Below are positions 6,831 to 9,637 of a stretch of DNA of 9,637 nucleotides, piece by piece. How positions within the stretch are numbered: position 1 is the stretch's first letter; every line of letters starts with the position of its first letter. The DNA is from CALARM01 sp964431735 (GTDB lineage Bacteria > Vulcanimicrobiota > SpSt-956 > JAKJGF01). The stretch covers positions 1 through 9,637 of the forward strand of contig CAYSLJ010000214.1 of the NCBI GenBank assembly GCA_964431735.1. The letters run 5' to 3'. The translations under genes were made by a program, and so were the position numbers. Below the pieces are notes generated by a model. That model worked only from the letters and a program-made list of their open reading frames with translations, did not search any database and was not told the origin of the DNA.

Positions 6831-9569
6831 ATGCATTATTCAGAAGAAAAACCATATGATGAGAGAGAACTTTCTTTCCCGCCCTTTGTCCTCAGAGGAA
6901 CACTTCCGAATGGCCTCAATTATTTTATAATGGAACATAAAAAACCGGACGACAGAATCCTGGCATGGCTTGTCGTGCCTGTCGGTTCCATTCATGAACA
7001 GGATAGTGAATATGGTATTGCCCATTTTATCGAACATATGGCATTTAAAAGAACAGAGCATTTTCCTCCCGGCGAAGTGGTAAAATATTTTCATTCCATA
7101 GGCGTTGACATAGGGTCAGGGATAAATGCTCTTACAGATATAGACAGGACAATATACAAAATAGAAGTTCCGTCAGACAGAGAAGAATATTTCATAAAAG
7201 CTCTCACACTGCTCTGTGATTTTGCTTCTTCAGTGAAGTTCGTGCCTGAAGAAACAGAGAAAGAAAAAGATGTTATTCTGGAGGAACTGAGACTTGATTC
7301 CGATGTTATGACACGATTATACAATGCACACAGAGACATCAGATTTAAAGGATCTCCTTATGCTAACAGATATACCCTTGGCACTGAAGAAACAATAAAG
7401 AACACAGTAGCCGAAAATTTAAAACGGTTTTATTCATACTGGTACAGACCTGATATTATAGCTCTTATAGTAGTGGGAGACTGTGAGCCGGCAGAAACGG
7501 AAAAAAAGATAAAACATATCTTTCAATCCATTCCGTCTCCGGAAAAAGAAAGGCCGGAACTTGTAGTACCATTAAAACCGCATCATATATACACTGGAGT
7601 CTTTACAGACGTAGAACTTCAGGAATCCTATGTTTCCGTATATTATCACAGAGACAGATCACCGATAAGGAATAAAAGAGATTTTGCCAGACGAATCTGT
7701 GAAGAAATCATACTTGAAATGATAAACATGAGAATCTGTGAGGAAAGCTATAACAATCCCGATACACCTGTCATTCATGGAGGAGGGTGTGTATTCAGAA
7801 AGATTAAATCATTCAATGAAGTAAAATTCATAGCAACAGTCAGGCCGGGAAGAGAAACGGAAGGTCTGTCCAGGCTCCTGGGGTACATAGAAGGGTTACG
7901 TCAGAAAGGGTTTACTGCTATAGAAAAAGAAGAAACATCGGCACAGTTTCTGGAAGGTCTGAGAAGAGCCAGTGAAAAAAAAGAAACGAGAGAATCAGAA
8001 AATTATGCATCATTTATGATGGAAGCCTTCATAAAAGAAGGGATATTTATATCGCCTGACGACTGTTACAGTTTTGCCTGTGAACTGCTTCCCCGCATAT
8101 CGGACCGTCAGTTTCAGGAAACCATTGAAAATCTTTTCAGGCCTGTCAATATGTCTGTTATAATCTCGTGTCCTTTGTCGTCACACTGTAATGAAGATGA
8201 TATTCTGAAAACTACAGAAAAGGTAATAGCAGAAGGAGCCATAGATTATAAATTTAAAGAATTGAATTATTCCTATAATTACAGTTCTATTAAACCGGGA
8301 GAGATTTTATCGAGAAAGACAATCAGAGATATTACAGAATTAACCTTAAAAAACGGTCTTACTGTAATACTTAAAGCTACGGATTTTGAGAGAAAAAAAC
8401 TTTATGTGACTTATGTTTCCAGAGGAGGAAAACTTCTGGAACCGGCCGGCAGGGCAGGTATATTTGAAGTGGCGAAAAGTGCCTGGGCAGAAGGAGGGAC
8501 AGAAGATTTAAATCAAATAGAAATAGAAAGGCTTTTCAGGATAAAGAGCATTTCTCTCATAACAACAGGTGTTGCTGCATATGGTCTGAGCGGTCACTGC
8601 CCGTCTGACAACATGGAATATTTATTTCAGTGGTTCTGGCAGTATCTAGTAAGACCGGGTTACAGAGATGAAGCCATAAATTACAGTATAAGAGCGATAC
8701 AGGAATATATAAGACAGAAAAATCAGTCACAGGACGGACTTATAGGCGACGAAACGAACAGTATTCTTCTTCCGGACAGTCCTCTCTCTGCCAGGCTTTC
8801 AGAAGAAGAGGTATGTCAGTATACAGACAGAGGAGAGTTAAAAAAATTCCAGCTTTTATCGTCGGCCCCTTCAAACAGCCAGCTCACCCTGGTAGGTTCT
8901 TTTGATACGGAAGAAGCCATTATATGTGCCTCCAGATACTTCGGCTCTCTTCCTTCAGGAAGTAATCCCTTTATAGAGCCTGCGTATCTTGAAACAACAT
9001 TCCCTTCGGAACATATAAAAAAAATTATTTACAAAGGGAGAGAAGATAAGTGTCTGGCTTATATGATATTCCCCGGATGTATGAAAGGAGCAGAAGATGA
9101 AATTCCCCTTGACCTTCTGGCAAAAATCCTGAGTATTCGTTTCTGGAATAATATAAGAGAAGAAAAAGGTCTTGTTTACTCTATCAATGCACAGCATTAT
9201 TCGTCAGGTACCATAAAAAATTACGGTACTCTCAAGATCGGTTTCGGAACAGATCCTGATATTGTAGATTATACCGAAGAATGTATAATGTCAGATATTC
9301 TGGACATAAAAGAAAGAGGGATAAATTCGGACGAACTTGATGTGGCAAAGAAAATTTTACTGACAGGTTACGGAGAGTATCTGAAAAATAACAGTTACTG
9401 GCTCGGTGAACTGTACAGTTCTTCTCTTTTCAACATAAATCTGGAAAGAATATTCACCGTTCAGAACGATATTTTAAAGGTAAAAGATGAAGATATACAG
9501 TCTGTGGCATGTAAATATCTTAATAATAACATATTTTTAGTAGCCATGCCGGAAAAACCGGACAGGTAA
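6831..9569 (+). CDS. M16-family zinc metallopeptidase, PqqL-like, without signal peptide
   Basis: This is a 912-residue two-domain M16 peptidase, near the length of E. coli PqqL. The N-terminal half holds the inverted zinc motif HFIEH: His65 and His69 bind zinc and Glu68 is the catalytic base. The third zinc ligand is probably Glu152 in VILEELR. The fold is also marked by GTLPNGLNYFI near residue 28 and WYRPDIIALIVVGD near 205-217. The second half starts near residue 495 with LKNGLTVIL and has GIFEVAK where HxxEH would be, so it is non-catalytic as usual. It supplies the conserved Arg776 and Tyr783 (IREEKGLVYS) that help bind substrate. Related PqqL proteins are exported, but this one starts MHYSEEKPYDE with no hydrophobic segment, and an in-frame TGA at 6816-6818 rules out a longer N-terminus. 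ATG follows AGGAG by six bases. No convincing own promoter was found. The substrate is unknown; cytoplasmic peptide turnover is the simplest reading. Confidence 0.94.
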   Translation: MHYSEEKPYDERELSFPPFVLRGTLPNGLNYFIMEHKKPDDRILAWLVVPVGSIHEQDSEYGIAHFIEHMAFKRTEHFPPGEVVKYFHSIGVDIGSGINALTDIDRTIYKIEVPSDREEYFIKALTLLCDFASSVKFVPEETEKEKDVILEELRLDSDVMTRLYNAHRDIRFKGSPYANRYTLGTEETIKNTVAENLKRFYSYWYRPDIIALIVVGDCEPAETEKKIKHIFQSIPSPEKERPELVVPLKPHHIYTGVFTDVELQESYVSVYYHRDRSPIRNKRDFARRICEEIILEMINMRICEESYNNPDTPVIHGGGCVFRKIKSFNEVKFIATVRPGRETEGLSRLLGYIEGLRQKGFTAIEKEETSAQFLEGLRRASEKKETRESENYASFMMEAFIKEGIFISPDDCYSFACELLPRISDRQFQETIENLFRPVNMSVIISCPLSSHCNEDDILKTTEKVIAEGAIDYKFKELNYSYNYSSIKPGEILSRKTIRDITELTLKNGLTVILKATDFERKKLYVTYVSRGGKLLEPAGRAGIFEVAKSAWAEGGTEDLNQIEIERLFRIKSISLITTGVAAYGLSGHCPSDNMEYLFQWFWQYLVRPGYRDEAINYSIRAIQEYIRQKNQSQDGLIGDETNSILLPDSPLSARLSEEEVCQYTDRGELKKFQLLSSAPSNSQLTLVGSFDTEEAIICASRYFGSLPSGSNPFIEPAYLETTFPSEHIKKIIYKGREDKCLAYMIFPGCMKGAEDEIPLDLLAKILSIRFWNNIREEKGLVYSINAQHYSSGTIKNYGTLKIGFGTDPDIVDYTEECIMSDILDIKERGINSDELDVAKKILLTGYGEYLKNNSYWLGELYSSSLFNINLERIFTVQNDILKVKDEDIQSVACKYLNNNIFLVAMPEKPDR

Positions 9570-9616
9570 ATAAAGTAGATTGAGTTTTTTTACGACAGGT
9601 AAATTCACCTTTACTG
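9561..9616. repeat. Short direct repeat and weak hairpin after the peptidase gene
   Basis: GACAGGTAAAT occurs at 9561-9571, spanning the stop codon, and again at 9594-9604. The second copy is part of a hairpin in which CAGGTAAA (9596-9603) pairs with TTTACTG (9610-9616) with one bulged G. A T7 run (9585-9591) lies before the hairpin, not after it, so this is not a normal intrinsic terminator. No gene is seen from 9570 to the window end. Confidence 0.35.
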
Positions 9617-9637
9617 AAAATTATAGTTAATGCATAT

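Noticed and set aside
8455..8520. Second zinc site in the C-terminal half of the M16 peptidase
   Set aside because: The equivalent position reads GIFEVAK with both histidines absent, which is normal for the inactive half of this family.
1..9637. CRISPR array, tRNA or rRNA genes, complete insertion sequence
   Set aside because: No regularly spaced repeats, cloverleaf or rRNA-like stretch, or transposase coding sequence was seen on either strand.

Overview
The window comes from a moderately AT-rich bacterial chromosome with strong Shine-Dalgarno sites. It has three large intact genes and one damaged intergenic stretch. A secreted glycosidase, a PqqL-like M16 peptidase and a very large soluble hybrid histidine kinase suggest a diderm, probably carbohydrate-degrading and possibly anaerobic bacterium. 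No rRNA, tRNA or other marker is present, so the phylum is not resolved; a spirochaete-like or uncultured lineage is only a guess.

Left part (53-2479, minus strand): a complete secreted family GH31 alpha-glycosidase with both catalytic aspartates. It starts at GTG behind a strong ribosome binding site. Between it and the next gene is a compact 184-bp divergent control region. This region holds a consensus sigma70-type promoter for the kinase (TTGACA, 17 bp, TAATAT), an extended -10 (TGCTATAAT) facing the glycosidase that overlaps the kinase -10, two perfect short dyads, and a longer imperfect inverted repeat in the glycosidase leader.

Middle (2664-6425, plus strand): a 1253-residue cytoplasmic hybrid histidine kinase read as GAF-GAF-PAS-PAS-PAS-HisKA-HATPase-REC-REC. 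The shared, interlocked promoter region suggests, but does not prove, that kinase and glycosidase expression are linked.

Right part (6426-6830): about 405 bp without an intact gene. It holds the remains of a small exported protein gene, interpretable as one frame broken by two single-base changes in T runs. This runs into three closely packed hairpins (6709-6775). The first, followed by GGGGGCTTC, resembles the right end of IS200/IS605-family elements. Then comes a complete two-domain M16 metallopeptidase (6831-9569, plus strand) of PqqL type, unusual in having no signal peptide.

The candidates for something undescribed are the broken gene with its hairpin cluster and the overlapping divergent promoters with dyads. 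The three large genes belong to known families.
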